Shown piece by piece: positions 16,495-25,187 of a stretch of 64,000 nt of DNA. Location: contig NZ_JAGGKA010000011.1 in assembly GCF_017873215.1 (NCBI RefSeq), forward strand, positions 1 to 64,000, read 5' to 3'. Every line of letters starts with the position of its first letter. The stretch's first letter is position 1. The position numbers and the translations under genes were made by a program. This stretch comes from Clostridium tetanomorphum (lineage in GTDB: Bacteria; Bacillota; Clostridia; Clostridiales; Clostridiaceae). Below the pieces are notes generated by a model. It was not told the DNA's origin. It saw only the letters and a list, made by a program, of their open reading frames with translations, and ran no database searches.

Positions 16495-17046
16495 TTAAAA
16501 CATTTTTAACTTGTCAAAGGGTAGAAATCTAATCACAACATGTCCCTTTATATCACTCACATTAATAGGACCTAGCATTCTACTATCAGTACTATTGGTT
16601 CTGTTATCTCCTAATACAAATACATATCCTTCTGGAACTATGTATTGTGTTGTAGCTGTAGTAGGTTCCGTAATAGTTTCTGGGGCTAAGTAATCTTCCT
16701 TTAGAAGTTTACCATTTAAATATACATGACTATCTTTTAGTTCTATTTTATCTCCAGCTACACCTATTATTCTTTTTACATAGTATTCATGGTTTTCATT
16801 TTTAGAATCAAATACAATAATTTCTCCTCTTTTAAAATTTTTCAAGTTTGTAGTTATTTTTTCAATAAAGATGCTATCTTTATCTTGTAATGTAGGCTGC
16901 ATAGAAGGACCGTCTACATTGGCTCTAGCAAATACATAACTATGAAAAACTAATGCCATAAGGAGAGCCATTCCTATAGAAAATGCATAGTCTTTAATTT
17001 CTTTAAATAAATTTTCGTTACGATTTTTTGTTTCATTATTATTCAC
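16495..17046 (-). CDS. lepB: Signal peptidase I
   Basis: 183 residues from a GTG at 17046, 6 bases after GGGGTG; a GTG 9 bases earlier is the alternative. One N-terminal membrane anchor (DYAFSIGMALLMALVFHSYV). Catalytic Ser48 lies in DGPSMQPTLQDKD and the general base Lys91 in YYVKRIIGVAGDKIEL; box E is FVLGDNRTNSTDSR. This is the Gram-positive SipS type that removes signal peptides outside the membrane. It stands alone. Confidence 0.9.
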   Translation of the reverse strand: MNNNETKNRNENLFKEIKDYAFSIGMALLMALVFHSYVFARANVDGPSMQPTLQDKDSIFIEKITTNLKNFKRGEIIVFDSKNENHEYYVKRIIGVAGDKIELKDSHVYLNGKLLKEDYLAPETITEPTTATTQYIVPEGYVFVLGDNRTNSTDSRMLGPINVSDIKGHVVIRFLPFDKLKMF

Positions 17047-17212
17047 ATTAAACACCCCATCTATATAATATTATTTTTAATATAAGTTCTAAACATAATT
17101 AACCATAAGTTAATAATATATTAAATTTATGAAATAATTGTGTAGTTTTTAAAAACATTTTGCTAATAATTGTGAGTAGTAAGTTTAAAATTAAGTGATT
17201 CCTAGTTTTATG

Positions 17213-18262
17213 CTATTTTTTAATTTCTACTATCCATGTAAAATTTACAATATGTTCACTATGGATTTTATAATTTAACGAACTAACATATCGTTTTAAT
17301 TCCTCTAAATTAGTATAGTATTTGTTATTAATTACATTCCATAGATCTTGTCTACCTTTATCACATAGACTATTTTTATATTTTTCTCTTTCCCCATCAT
17401 TTAGGAACATAAAATCTGCAATAATAATTTTTCCGTTATCTTTTAAGTAATCTAACATGTAATTAAGAGCTTCTTTTTTTTCATTATGATTTAGACTATG
17501 AAAAGCATAGGTGGTTACAACAATATCTATATCATTTTTTCTAAAAGGCTTATCTAAAAAATTACCTAATTTAAATTTCATTTTATTATATTTCTTTTTT
17601 GCTTGTAGGATCATTTCTAAGCTTTGGTCTATTCCTAGTATATCTATTTTCTCACTTAAATCTCCACATAGATTACCTGTTCCACATCCTATATCAATTA
17701 CATTTACAGCCCCGTGATTAATTATTCTACTTCTTATTTCAAATAAAATTTCATCATATTTTTCAAATAAACCTAGTTCATCATTTGATTTATCTCTAAC
17801 CATTTTATCAAATTTTATTGCCTTATTATCAAAACCCCACATATCTATCCAGCTTATTCTATTAGTTTTATTTTCTTTTAAACTTATATCAATGTTATCA
17901 ACAAAATGATCATAATCTAGTTTAAAGTCATGTTCAAGCATTTTATCTATACTTGTTTTTAATGTATTCTTTACATTATTTAATTCATCAATTTTTCTTT
18001 CTACTGCTCTCAATTGAAGATAAAGACTTCGTGTAAACTGACTATTTCCATAGTTATTTTTATCTATTAAATTTTTTATATCTTTAAGTGAAAAACCCAG
18101 TTCTTTTAACAAGATAATGGTTCTTAATTTGAATAAGTCATCTTCACTATAATTTCTATAATTATTTTTTTCTCTTTTAGGAACTACAATCCCATATTGC
18201 TCGTAAATTATTAAGGATTTTAAAGTTATATTAAGAATTTTACACACTTGATTTGTAGTCAT
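17213..18262 (-). CDS. MerR-type regulator fused to a SAM-dependent methyltransferase
   Basis: 349 residues from the ATG at 18262 behind AGGGGTG. Residues 1-75 are a MerR DNA-binding head (TTNQVCKILNITLKSLIIYEQYG, in part; YRNYSEDDLFKLRTIILLKELGFSLKDI, in part), residues ~75-110 the dimer coiled coil. Residues ~150-345 are a class I methyltransferase with motif I NVIDIGCGTGNLCGDL, motif II ILGIDQSLEMI and DIDIVVTTYAFHSL. In this fusion the methyltransferase domain may sense or consume the ligand that controls the head. Its promoter has a 19-bp spacer with a dyad, as MerR activators require. Divergent to DUF2089. Confidence 0.85.
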   Translation of the reverse strand: MTTNQVCKILNITLKSLIIYEQYGIVVPKREKNNYRNYSEDDLFKLRTIILLKELGFSLKDIKNLIDKNNYGNSQFTRSLYLQLRAVERKIDELNNVKNTLKTSIDKMLEHDFKLDYDHFVDNIDISLKENKTNRISWIDMWGFDNKAIKFDKMVRDKSNDELGLFEKYDEILFEIRSRIINHGAVNVIDIGCGTGNLCGDLSEKIDILGIDQSLEMILQAKKKYNKMKFKLGNFLDKPFRKNDIDIVVTTYAFHSLNHNEKKEALNYMLDYLKDNGKIIIADFMFLNDGEREKYKNSLCDKGRQDLWNVINNKYYTNLEELKRYVSSLNYKIHSEHIVNFTWIVEIKK

Positions 18263-18280
18263 TAAATCACCCCTAAGAAA

Positions 18281-18311
18281 AGTATAAACTCTATCCAAAG
18301 GGCAGAGTCAA
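18281..18311 (-). promoter_or_regulatory. MerR-type promoter with 19-bp spacer
   Basis: Minus strand: TTGACT (18311-18306), 19-bp spacer, TATACT (18286-18281). The spacer holds the dyad ACTCT...AGAGT. A second copy of the same sequence is at 29029-29059. Confidence 0.75.
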
Positions 18312-18371
18312 TAGTTACTTAAAATTATTATTTCTCTGTCCATGAACAATTATATATTTTTTATTTTACTA

Positions 18372-18399
18372 TTGACTTTAACAATATTAAGGTTATAAT
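18372..18399 (+). promoter_or_regulatory. Promoter of the DUF2089 operon
   Basis: TTGACT (18372-18377), 16-bp spacer, TATAAT (18394-18399); GGAGG precedes the ATG at 18456. Confidence 0.65.
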
Positions 18400-18455
18400 T
18401 AATATTATTAAAGAATTTATTTAGTAACTGTTGAATAAAGTTAAGGAGGTATAGT

Positions 18456-18758
18456 ATGAAAAAACCACCTAATTGGGTGTTGAATTTAGGCAGTGAGGAT
18501 TTGGAGTTTATTAAAAAGTTTATACTAGCTTCAGGCTCATTAAAAGAGATTGCAACATTGTATGAAGTATCTTATCCTACAGTAAGACTTAGACTAGATC
18601 AGCTTATTCAGAGAATAAAATTATATGATAAGGAAGAATCAGAGCCATTTACTTCTTTTGTTAAAGAATTAGCTTTAAATGAGAAAATAGATTTAGAAAC
18701 AGCAAAACTAATTATTGAAAAATATAAAAAAGTAAAGGATGGGAAGAAAAATGAATAA
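18456..18758 (+). CDS. DUF2089 family protein
   Basis: 100 residues. The first half is a helix-turn-helix-like domain: PNWVLNLGSEDLEFIKKFIL then SGSLKEIATLYEVSYPTVRLRLDQLI (pieces of one region), and the second half is a charged helix. This matches the DUF2089 family, which often sits next to a small membrane protein as here. The zinc-binding N-terminal extension found in longer members is missing. Likely a DNA-binding regulator; target unknown. The next gene starts inside its stop codon region. Confidence 0.75.
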   Translation: MKKPPNWVLNLGSEDLEFIKKFILASGSLKEIATLYEVSYPTVRLRLDQLIQRIKLYDKEESEPFTSFVKELALNEKIDLETAKLIIEKYKKVKDGKKNE

Positions 18759-19041
18759 CACTATTTGGATTTTTATTACTGTAATTATAATAGCAATAGC
18801 ACAGGTTGTCTTAAGTAATACTAATAAAAGAAAGTATTGGTTTTTAGGAGGAATTATTCCTTTAGCACTATTAGCAGTTGGAATTTATGGAGTAGTGTGT
18901 GGTAAAATTGATTCTTCACTTTTATCTATTGTTAAAATAATTGTATTTCCAATTATCATTTCATTACTAATATGGGCAGACGGATATGCAAAAACAAAAA
19001 AGAAAGAGTTAGAAAAAATGTATGCTAAAGATATTGACTAA
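18751..19041 (+). CDS. Small three-segment membrane protein
   Basis: 96 residues from the ATG at 18751, overlapping the end of the DUF2089 gene (ATGAATAA), with GGGAAG just upstream. Three hydrophobic segments: TIWIFITVIIIAIAQVVL, YWFLGGIIPLALLAVGIYGVV and IVKIIVFPIIISLLIWADG. Typical partner of DUF2089 proteins; function unknown. Ends before a terminator at 19125-19154. Confidence 0.7.
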   Translation: MNNTIWIFITVIIIAIAQVVLSNTNKRKYWFLGGIIPLALLAVGIYGVVCGKIDSSLLSIVKIIVFPIIISLLIWADGYAKTKKKELEKMYAKDID

Positions 19042-19124
19042 ATAAATTATAAACTAATCTAATATTTATTATTGTAGGGAATGGGATTATAGAATTAAGA
19101 ACTTGAAATAATTTAATAAAAGAT

Positions 19125-19154
19125 GAAGGAATGCTAAGTGAGCACTCCTTTTTT
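19125..19154 (+). terminator. Terminator of the DUF2089 operon
   Basis: AAGGAATGCT pairs with AGCACTCCTT, followed by TTTT. Confidence 0.65.
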
Positions 19155-19261
19155 CTTTATATAATATCAGATTAATTATGACAACAGTATGTCATAATAC
19201 ATAAGATGTTAATATAATTAGGGAAAACTATACCATATAATTTAAATTTGTTTATTATTAA

Positions 19262-19975
19262 CTAACTAATTTTTCTTTTTATAGCTTTACCTTTTTCACT
19301 ATAACTATTATCATTTATAGATTGAACCTTAAAGTTTCCATCTTCATATATAATCTTAGATATGCTTGAATTATCCATATGCCTTACATTAAAACTTTTA
19401 TCCAAATAATCAATAATCAATCTAATTATTCCTCCATGGGCTACTATAAGCACATTTGATATATTGCCATCAGAATTTTCTATACATATATCTTTTAAGC
19501 TTTTCATAACTCTTTTTATTACTGTATCATAATTTTCTGCTTGTTTTGTTTCATCTAGAGCGTAACATGAATTACAGTATTCCTTTTGAAAATTATATTT
19601 TTCGTCTGCTTCTTCAAAAGAACTTACATTAAGATAAGAAAGTATATCTCTAAACATTATTTTTTCAAGCTCACCTTCATATTTACCAAAATGTACTTCT
19701 CTTAAGTTTTCAAGTTCTTTTAATTGTAAATTGGTACTTGCCTTATTTTCGTTTATAACAATTCTTGCAGTCTTTATTGCTCTACCTAAATCACTACTAT
19801 AAGCTGCTTTAAATTTAATATCACTAAGCCCAAGAGCAGTATTTACAGCTACTTCAATTCCTTCCTTAGTAAGAACTCCATCGCACCATCCTTGAGTTCT
19901 TTTAGCTTTGTTTAAAATGGTTTGTCCATGTCTCATTAAATATAAAATAACTTTTCCTTTATTTTTAGTGCTCAT
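19262..19975 (-). CDS. Histidine phosphatase (phosphoglycerate-mutase superfamily)
   Basis: 237 residues, GGAGGG upstream. The phosphorylated His is in LYLMRHGQTILNKAKRTQG near residue 16; the second core Arg in SSDLGRAIKTA; the Glu in LREVHFGKYEGE; the second His in VLIVAHGGIIRLI. These are all the catalytic residues of the branch-1 family, which covers cofactor-dependent phosphoglycerate mutases and broad small-molecule phosphatases. The length and LREVHFGKYEG favour a phosphatase; the substrate is unknown. Confidence 0.8.
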   Translation of the reverse strand: MSTKNKGKVILYLMRHGQTILNKAKRTQGWCDGVLTKEGIEVAVNTALGLSDIKFKAAYSSDLGRAIKTARIVINENKASTNLQLKELENLREVHFGKYEGELEKIMFRDILSYLNVSSFEEADEKYNFQKEYCNSCYALDETKQAENYDTVIKRVMKSLKDICIENSDGNISNVLIVAHGGIIRLIIDYLDKSFNVRHMDNSSISKIIYEDGNFKVQSINDNSYSEKGKAIKRKIS

Positions 19976-20165
19976 TTTTTCCCTCCATATTCTTTTTGCA
20001 TGATTTGATATTTCAATTACTTATTGAATTTATAATATTTTTTAATGTCAAATTATCCAGTTCTGAAAGAAGATTGTTTGTATTCTACACACTGTTATAA
20101 ATTACACTTAATGTATATAAAATTATAACATAAGTTATAAATATATCACATGTGGAGGGATTAAT

Positions 20166-20353
20166 ATGAAGGATAAAAGAATTAGTTTAAAAGTTTGGAT
20201 GTCAGTAAAAATTGTACCAGCATTATTATTACTAATACTATAATTATAGGATATGGTATAGTTGGAGGACTATCTATTCTTACTATTTTAAGGAGTATTA
20301 TATTTTGTGTCCTTGATGCTAGGGGATTTAGAAATGGTAAGATTGAAAACTAA
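20166..20353 (+). pseudogene. Broken small membrane-protein gene
   Basis: Behind GGAGGG, the ATG at 20166 opens MKDKRISLKVWMSVKIVPAL, then stops; the next frame continues IIGYGIVGGLSILTILRSII and ends DARGFRNGKIEN at 20351. One or two bases plus an internal part seem to be lost. It overlaps the regulator remnant that follows, the usual order of a membrane protein plus XRE regulator pair. Confidence 0.55.
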
Positions 20354-20443
20354 AGTAAAAGAATATAGAGAAAATGCAGGAATGAAACAAAGTGAATTGT
20401 ATTCCATACGACAGTAGAAGAATTATTTGAATTTCAAGATTAA
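20334..20443 (+). pseudogene. Collapsed XRE-family regulator
   Basis: Starts MVRLKTKVKEYRENAGMKQS, the first helices of a small Cro/CI regulator, then stops early; the last 12 codons of such proteins, FHTTVEELFEFQD, follow in another frame up to TAA at 20441. The middle, including the recognition helix, is deleted. Confidence 0.65.
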
Positions 20444-20445
20444 TA

Positions 20446-21165
20446 TTACATATCTATGTTATTGTAGTACTCAATTGCTTCTTTTAAGTGAGAATATTTA
20501 AAATCCGGCCAAAAGTCTTTAGTAAACCATAACTTGGCTTTTGCAGATTGCCATAATAAGAAATTACTTATTCTCATTTCTCCACTTGTTCTAATAATTA
20601 AGTCAACATCAGGCAACCCTAAAGTAAACATATAATTATTAACTAAGTCCTCATTTATTTTATCAGTATTGATAATACCAACATCTAAATCATGTACTAT
20701 GTTTTTTATAGCATTTGTTATCTCAGAGCGACTTCCATAATTTAATGCAATATTCAATAACATACCTGAATTATTTTCTGTTAAATTTTCTGTTTTTTTA
20801 ATTTCATTTATTAATTGAGAAGAAAGATTATCAGTGATACCAATATGTTTTACCCTAATATTTTCACCGGATTCATTACGTAATTTTATGAAGAATTCTA
20901 TAAAAAGTTTCATTAAAAAATTTACCTCTTGAGCTGAACGGTTCCAATTCTCAGTAGAAAAAACATAGAAAGTAAGGACTTCAACTTCTAATTCAGAACA
21001 AGCTCTAGTAATATTTTCAATAGGCTTTGTACCAGTTTTATGACCAAAAGTTCGAGGGAGACCTTTCATTTCAGCCCATCTACCATTCCCATCACAAACT
21101 ATGGCAATATGCCTTGGTATCTTAATTCTTTTATCATCTAATAAATTCTTAATTATATTATTCAT
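20446..21165 (-). CDS. uppS: Isoprenyl transferase (undecaprenyl diphosphate synthase family)
   Basis: 239 residues. The diphosphate-binding HIAIVCDGNGRWAEMKG carries the essential Asp, followed by FGHKTGTKPIENI, FYVFSTENWNR, LNIALNYGSRSEI and RTSGEMRISNFLLWQ, all conserved cis-prenyltransferase regions. It condenses isopentenyl diphosphate into long-chain polyprenyl diphosphate for wall-lipid carriers. It is not next to cdsA/dxr as the housekeeping gene usually is, and VCDGN replaces the common IMDGN, so it could be a second, specialised copy. Upstream 21240-21340 shows a hydrophobic stretch without a start. Confidence 0.8.
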   Translation of the reverse strand: MNNIIKNLLDDKRIKIPRHIAIVCDGNGRWAEMKGLPRTFGHKTGTKPIENITRACSELEVEVLTFYVFSTENWNRSAQEVNFLMKLFIEFFIKLRNESGENIRVKHIGITDNLSSQLINEIKKTENLTENNSGMLLNIALNYGSRSEITNAIKNIVHDLDVGIINTDKINEDLVNNYMFTLGLPDVDLIIRTSGEMRISNFLLWQSAKAKLWFTKDFWPDFKYSHLKEAIEYYNNIDM

Positions 21166-21393
21166 TTTCCGCAGCCTTTCTTTTATTATATAGCTACCAT
21201 CCGCAATATTTTCTAATTCTACAGGAGTGAGATTTGAGCTTTCCCATTACAAATGTATTAAAAAGAAAGAAGATAATTGCCAATAGAATGACTATAGTTA
21301 ATTTATTAATAGCCTAACAACACACTCTAATTTTTAAACAATAATTTATCTATATTACTATTATAATTTAATTATAACATAATAATAGTTGCA

Positions 21394-21423
21394 TAAAAAA
21401 ACAAATCCCGGATATTTGCCGGG
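21394..21423 (-). terminator. Terminator of the 63-residue protein gene
   Basis: Minus strand CCCGGCAAATATCCGGG followed by ATTTGTTTTTTT. Confidence 0.75.
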
Positions 21424-21437
21424 AGGAGTTTTCTATA

Positions 21438-21626
21438 TTATAAGCAACGTTGTTTGAAATATTGCCAATATAGTTTATTAACTTTTGCTGTAATATCCTC
21501 TCCAGACCTCCGAGGAATAGGAGGATTTATAATTGCATCTACATTTAAATGCGGTTTCTGGTTATCTGGATCAGCTTCTTTTCTAGCCACTATAGTACGA
21601 AGAATATGGATATTTTTAAATTTCAT
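21438..21626 (-). CDS. Small protein, paralog of the 21736 gene
   Basis: 62 residues from the ATG at 21626, behind AAGGTGA. The C-terminal half, INPPIPRRSGEDITAKVNKL then YWQYFKQ, aligns with ISPGVPKRAGIDATERVNRL then YYKFIKR of the neighbouring gene, and both begin with KF.ILR.I...K. No membrane segment or Cys cluster. I do not recognise the family; a basic helix after a Pro-rich turn is all that can be seen. Separate terminators follow each gene. Confidence 0.6.
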   Translation of the reverse strand: MKFKNIHILRTIVARKEADPDNQKPHLNVDAIINPPIPRRSGEDITAKVNKLYWQYFKQRCL

Positions 21627-21699
21627 CAAGTATCACCTTAATATAGTATTTACCTAAATATAGTATATTCATAAAACACATCAAAATGAATAAATAAAA

Positions 21700-21727
21700 A
21701 AGGACCATGAATAAAAAACACGGTCTC
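21700..21727 (-). terminator. Terminator of the 60-residue protein gene
   Basis: Minus strand GAGACCGTG/CATGGTC stem followed by CTTTTTTATTT. Confidence 0.65.
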
Positions 21728-21735
21728 AAAAATCA

Positions 21736-21918
21736 CTATCTTTTAATAAATTTATAATATAATCTATTAACCCTTTCTGTAGCATCTATTCCTGCTCGTT
21801 TAGGTACTCCTGGGCTAATGACTCTATCTGAGTTTAAATATTGATCACTCTTATTATTAATTTTACGTTGATCCTTAGTAATTGCAATTTCTCTTAAAAT
21901 ATCAAATTTCTTTCCCAT
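21736..21918 (-). CDS. Small protein, paralog of the 21438 gene
   Basis: 60 residues, ATG behind TAGGAGTGG. Shares the P.R.G.D.T..VN.LY core with its neighbour; basic at both ends. Function unknown. Tandem copies with their own terminators suggest duplication of a whole transcription unit. Confidence 0.6.
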   Translation of the reverse strand: MGKKFDILREIAITKDQRKINNKSDQYLNSDRVISPGVPKRAGIDATERVNRLYYKFIKR

Positions 21919-22006
21919 ATGATTCCACTCCTATTTAACTGTATTTTATAATTAATATCATAGTTAGTCAAGTGTTGAAGTTTTTTTACCTTTTTTTCAC
22001 TATAGT

Positions 22007-22999
22007 TTAATTATTCAACTTTTTTAGATGCTTAGAATAACTTGTTTCTAAAGCAACAATATATGAATATAATAGTTCTCCTAAACCTGCTGGATAAGTT
22101 TTTAAACAATCAATAATAATGGTAATGTAATCACCAAATAAACTGAGATAATATTTTACAAATATCTTGTTTTCGTATGCATATACATAATTATTCTGCA
22201 TATTTGTTTTTACTTTTTTTAAAATAAAAGCATTATATGATAATTCATTTGTTAAAAATTCATCGAATTTATTATATGGAAGTAAAACAATACTTAAGTC
22301 TGTATTTTCACATATAAATAAACTTAAAAATCCATCAAGCAAAAGGATAAATTCATCAAGAGTATAATCATCTCTTATCAAATTATCATCTTCCAATTCT
22401 GTCATTAATTTATCAATATCACACATGTTTTTTGAGAAGTCATCTATTATGGTTACATATTGATTAATAAGTTCATTTTGTATTTCTGCTATGGATTTCT
22501 CTGTTTCAAACTCCACTCCATCTTTTCCTATTTTTTTGATAGAATATTCCTTAAAAATAATAGAGTATATTATGGTAGTAATTATAAAATATCCAATAAA
22601 GTTTATTATAAATATATATTGAGATTGAGCAATTCCAAATATATTTAAAGAATAGGATTGAAAGAAATATTCTTTATTTAAATTATAATATAGGGCAAAA
22701 ATGAAAAAAGATAGTGAATAAAAAATATATTTAAAAGATGTTGTATCAATATCTAAATTTATATGAGACATTATACATTTATGCCTATAATAAATGTATA
22801 CATATGTAATCAAAATAATACCAATAGAAATTAATAATAATACTTGTCCATCATCTTTATAAAATTCCAAATTGAATCCGTTAGAAAACTTTAATCCGAA
22901 ACAGAAGCCAACCACCATAGAAATTATCAATGTTATTAGGGAACTTTTCCAAGGTTTAATATAGTGCTTAAAAAACTTAATAAAATTCTCCTTTATCAT
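22007..22999 (-). CDS. Membrane protein with large cytoplasmic C-terminal domain, unknown
   Basis: 330 residues with GGGAGG upstream. Four hydrophobic segments in the first 160 residues (SSLITLIISMVVGFCFGLKF; VLLLISIGIILITYVYIYY; YIFYSLSFFIFALYY; YIFIINFIGYFIITTIIYS). After residue 165 a soluble, acidic helical domain begins with KIGKDGVEFETEKSIAEIQ, a start often seen in membrane-anchored signalling modules. No kinase, cyclase or HAMP motif is visible. Preceded by a copy of the recurring promoter at 23152. Confidence 0.55.
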   Translation of the reverse strand: MIKENFIKFFKHYIKPWKSSLITLIISMVVGFCFGLKFSNGFNLEFYKDDGQVLLLISIGIILITYVYIYYRHKCIMSHINLDIDTTSFKYIFYSLSFFIFALYYNLNKEYFFQSYSLNIFGIAQSQYIFIINFIGYFIITTIIYSIIFKEYSIKKIGKDGVEFETEKSIAEIQNELINQYVTIIDDFSKNMCDIDKLMTELEDDNLIRDDYTLDEFILLLDGFLSLFICENTDLSIVLLPYNKFDEFLTNELSYNAFILKKVKTNMQNNYVYAYENKIFVKYYLSLFGDYITIIIDCLKTYPAGLGELLYSYIVALETSYSKHLKKLNN

Positions 23000-23151
23000 T
23001 GTTATACCTCCCTTGTTAATATTTATTTTATTTGCCCTAATATTGCTATGGCAATTTGTAAAATCAATTGATGAAAATCAAATATCTTATTCTGTTATAA
23101 AGTAATGGTTAAAAGTAGAAATATCTATTTGTATTATTTTACTATTATTAG

Positions 23152-23182
23152 TTAATTATAACATATTACTAAAGTAAATTAT
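23152..23182 (-). promoter_or_regulatory. Recurring extended -10 promoter before the 22007 gene
   Basis: Minus strand TTTAGTAATATGTTATAATT; the upstream part is more diverged than in other copies. Confidence 0.55.
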
Positions 23183-23256
23183 AAATAAGTTAACTATTAA
23201 TTATTGTATATGTAAAGTTTTGAACAAATATTTGTTTTTATTGAGATATTTATGAT

Positions 23257-23409
23257 ATGGATAATGTAACTAAAATCAAAGAAGCTGCAATTGATGTATT
23301 TTCTCAGAAAGGATATAAAGAGACAAAAATTACTGATATAGCAGAGAAGGGAGAAGTTTCAGTAGGAACTATATATGCAAATTTTAAAAATAGCATTATC
23401 AGTTTTTAG
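23257..23409 (+). pseudogene. N-terminal fragment of a TetR regulator
   Basis: MDNVTKIKEAAIDVFSQKGY, then ETKITDIAEKGEVSVGTIYA, a complete TetR helix-turn-helix, ends after NFKNSIISVF. At NFKN the sequence passes into a second, different TetR fragment in another frame. Confidence 0.7.
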
Positions 23410-23634
23410 AGAAAGCGGATATAATGCTACTTCTATGAATCAGATTGCCTCAGAATGTGGCTTTACAAAGGCTGTATTGTACCCATAATTATGTATAATT
23501 ATGGAATGAATAAAGTTGCAGAAAAATTTTCTAAATATCTTAAGATATTATTTGAAAAGGGAATAATTAAATGTACTAATCCAAGGATTACTACAAGGTC
23601 ATACTATAACAGTATAATTAAAGCCAATCTCTAA
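23392..23634 (+). pseudogene. Second TetR regulator fragment, frame-broken
   Basis: From 23392 the frame ALSVFRESGYNATSMNQIAS then ECGFTKAVLYP is another TetR DNA-binding head, stopping at 23486. From the ATG at 23491 a frame NKVAEKFSKYLKILFEKGII then KCTNPRITTRSYYNSIIKAN runs to TAA at 23632 and looks like a TetR C-terminal end. Most of the ligand domain is missing. A hairpin AAGCCAATCTCT/AGAGATTGGCTT (23620-23653) follows. Confidence 0.6.
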
Positions 23635-23653
23635 TTTTGAAAGAGATTGGCTT
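23620..23653 (+). terminator. Terminator behind the TetR fragments
   Basis: AAGCCAATCTCT pairs perfectly with AGAGATTGGCTT, overlapping the last codons. Bases 23655-23825 show no gene I can support. Confidence 0.65.
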
Positions 23654-23829
23654 CAATCAAGAAGCTTTATTCCATTGGAGATTTTAAAGCTTTCTACCTG
23701 CATGGCAGGGGGTCATGCTACTGAATAAGTTCTATAAGGTTTAAATGGAGAAAGTATTTTTCTCAAGCAAATTTCACCTGAACCTAAGAATCACTTGATG
23801 ATATAGTTAAAGTAGGTTACAAAATATCA

Positions 23830-24459
23830 CTATAACTTATCAATGTTTCCTGATTGAATGTGTTGAATATTTGCTTGGATTTTTTCATATGGCCAATCCC
23901 ACCACTTAATTTTCATCAACTTAAAAATTACGCCATCACTAAACCTTTTTTTTATAGCTTTTGCTGGTACTCCTCCAACAATAGTGTAAGGTGGAACATC
24001 TCTGGTAACTACTGCTCTAGTTCCAATAATTGCACCATCTCCAATTTTTACACCTGACATAATTATAGCATCATATCCTATCCATACATCATTGCCAATT
24101 AGAATATCACCTTTATTATCCCAAGCATCTGTTATATGGCTGATGTTTAAACCCCATTCCTCATAAAATATTGGAAATGTGTAAGTGGATAGTGATCTCA
24201 TTGAATGATTTCCACTAGTCATGAGAAACTTTGTTCTACATGCAATTGAACAAAATTTTCCTATTATTAATTTATCATTATTTACAGGATAATGATATAA
24301 TACATTATTTTTTTCAAAATCCCTCGGATCATTATAAAAATCATTGTATATTGTATAATTTCCAACTTTTATATTATCTTTAGTAATTACATTTTTAAGA
24401 TATACTGTTTGATAATCATTACTTCTTGGATACACTTTATTTAAATTTGGAATAGTCAT
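23830..24459 (-). CDS. Vat/CatB-type xenobiotic O-acetyltransferase
   Basis: 209 residues, the usual length of this group. A beta-helix of hexapeptides is interrupted by the loop with the catalytic His: [19 protein letters not shown], as in streptogramin A (Vat) and CatB-type chloramphenicol acetyltransferases. It goes on as [40 protein letters not shown] and [14 protein letters not shown], then WWDWPYEKI. Acetyl-CoA would be the donor; the acceptor may be an antibiotic or a sugar. Many chromosomal relatives have unknown substrates, so resistance is only possible. Divergent to a TetR gene. Confidence 0.75.
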   Translation of the reverse strand: MTIPNLNKVYPRSNDYQTVYLKNVITKDNIKVGNYTIYNDFYNDPRDFEKNNVLYHYPVNNDKLIIGKFCSIACRTKFLMTSGNHSMRSLSTYTFPIFYEEWGLNISHITDAWDNKGDILIGNDVWIGYDAIIMSGVKIGDGAIIGTRAVVTRDVPPYTIVGGVPAKAIKKRFSDGVIFKLMKIKWWDWPYEKIQANIQHIQSGNIDKL

Positions 24460-24486
24460 ATTTAATTATCTCCTTTATATTATGAA

Positions 24487-24554
24487 TTAATTATAACATA
24501 TTGCTAGATATATATTGACATTGTTTAGCGGATTTGCTATACTGAACATGTTCA
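24487..24554. promoter_or_regulatory. Divergent promoters and TetR operator
   Basis: Minus strand: the recurring TATGTTATAATTAAT element (24487-24507) for the acetyltransferase. Plus strand: TTGACA (24515-24520), 17-bp spacer, TATACT (24538-24543) for the TetR gene. The palindrome TGAACATGTTCA (24543-24554) overlaps the start site, with a further GTTCAG half-site 10 bases on, fitting autorepression. Confidence 0.7.
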
Positions 24555-24600
24555 AATTTGGTTCAGTTTATGTATGATTTTTCATATAAGGAGATATAAA

Positions 24601-25170
24601 ATGTTTAATAAGGATATTAACGCTAAAGATAAAATAATCAAAGTAACTATTGATATGTTGAATGAGGTTGGTGAGCCAGATAAAATAACAATACGTGAAA
24701 TTGCAAAGCGTGCAAAGGTAGGTGTGGGATTAATCAACTATCATTTTCAAACAAAAGAAAACTTACTTTACAAGGCAGTTTCTCATACCATGAGTGAGAT
24801 GGCAGTACAGCTACAAAAGTTAAATGATAGTGAAGATAAAAATCCAATTCAAAGATTAAAAATAATGCTTAAAGAGCTTTCTGATTTTACTGTACGCTAT
24901 AGTAAACTTAGTTTGATATTAGCGTCATATGACATACAACAAGGGGATATGCAAACACCACTGTATTTGATACCAGTATTAAGAGAAATATATAAAGATA
25001 CCAAGGATGAGATAGAAATGCGAATAATTGCTCTAGAGATAATTGCAACTCTTCAAGTTACTTATATACGTTCTCAAGCATTTCAGATATACACTGGCAT
25101 AGACATTAATAATAAAGCTCAAAGGGATGAACTTATTGATATCATAGTAAATAGTGTAATTAATAAATAA
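24601..25170 (+). CDS. TetR/AcrR family regulator
   Basis: 189 residues from the ATG at 24601 behind AAGGAG. The head is ITIREIAKRAKVGVGLINYH then FQTKENLLYKAV, the classic TetR helix-turn-helix and the start of the dimer/ligand domain. It opens an operon with a small membrane protein and a flavoprotein and probably represses it through the palindrome at its promoter. Confidence 0.85.
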   Translation: MFNKDINAKDKIIKVTIDMLNEVGEPDKITIREIAKRAKVGVGLINYHFQTKENLLYKAVSHTMSEMAVQLQKLNDSEDKNPIQRLKIMLKELSDFTVRYSKLSLILASYDIQQGDMQTPLYLIPVLREIYKDTKDEIEMRIIALEIIATLQVTYIRSQAFQIYTGIDINNKAQRDELIDIIVNSVINK

Positions 25171-25187
25171 GGATGAGGGGATTTTAA

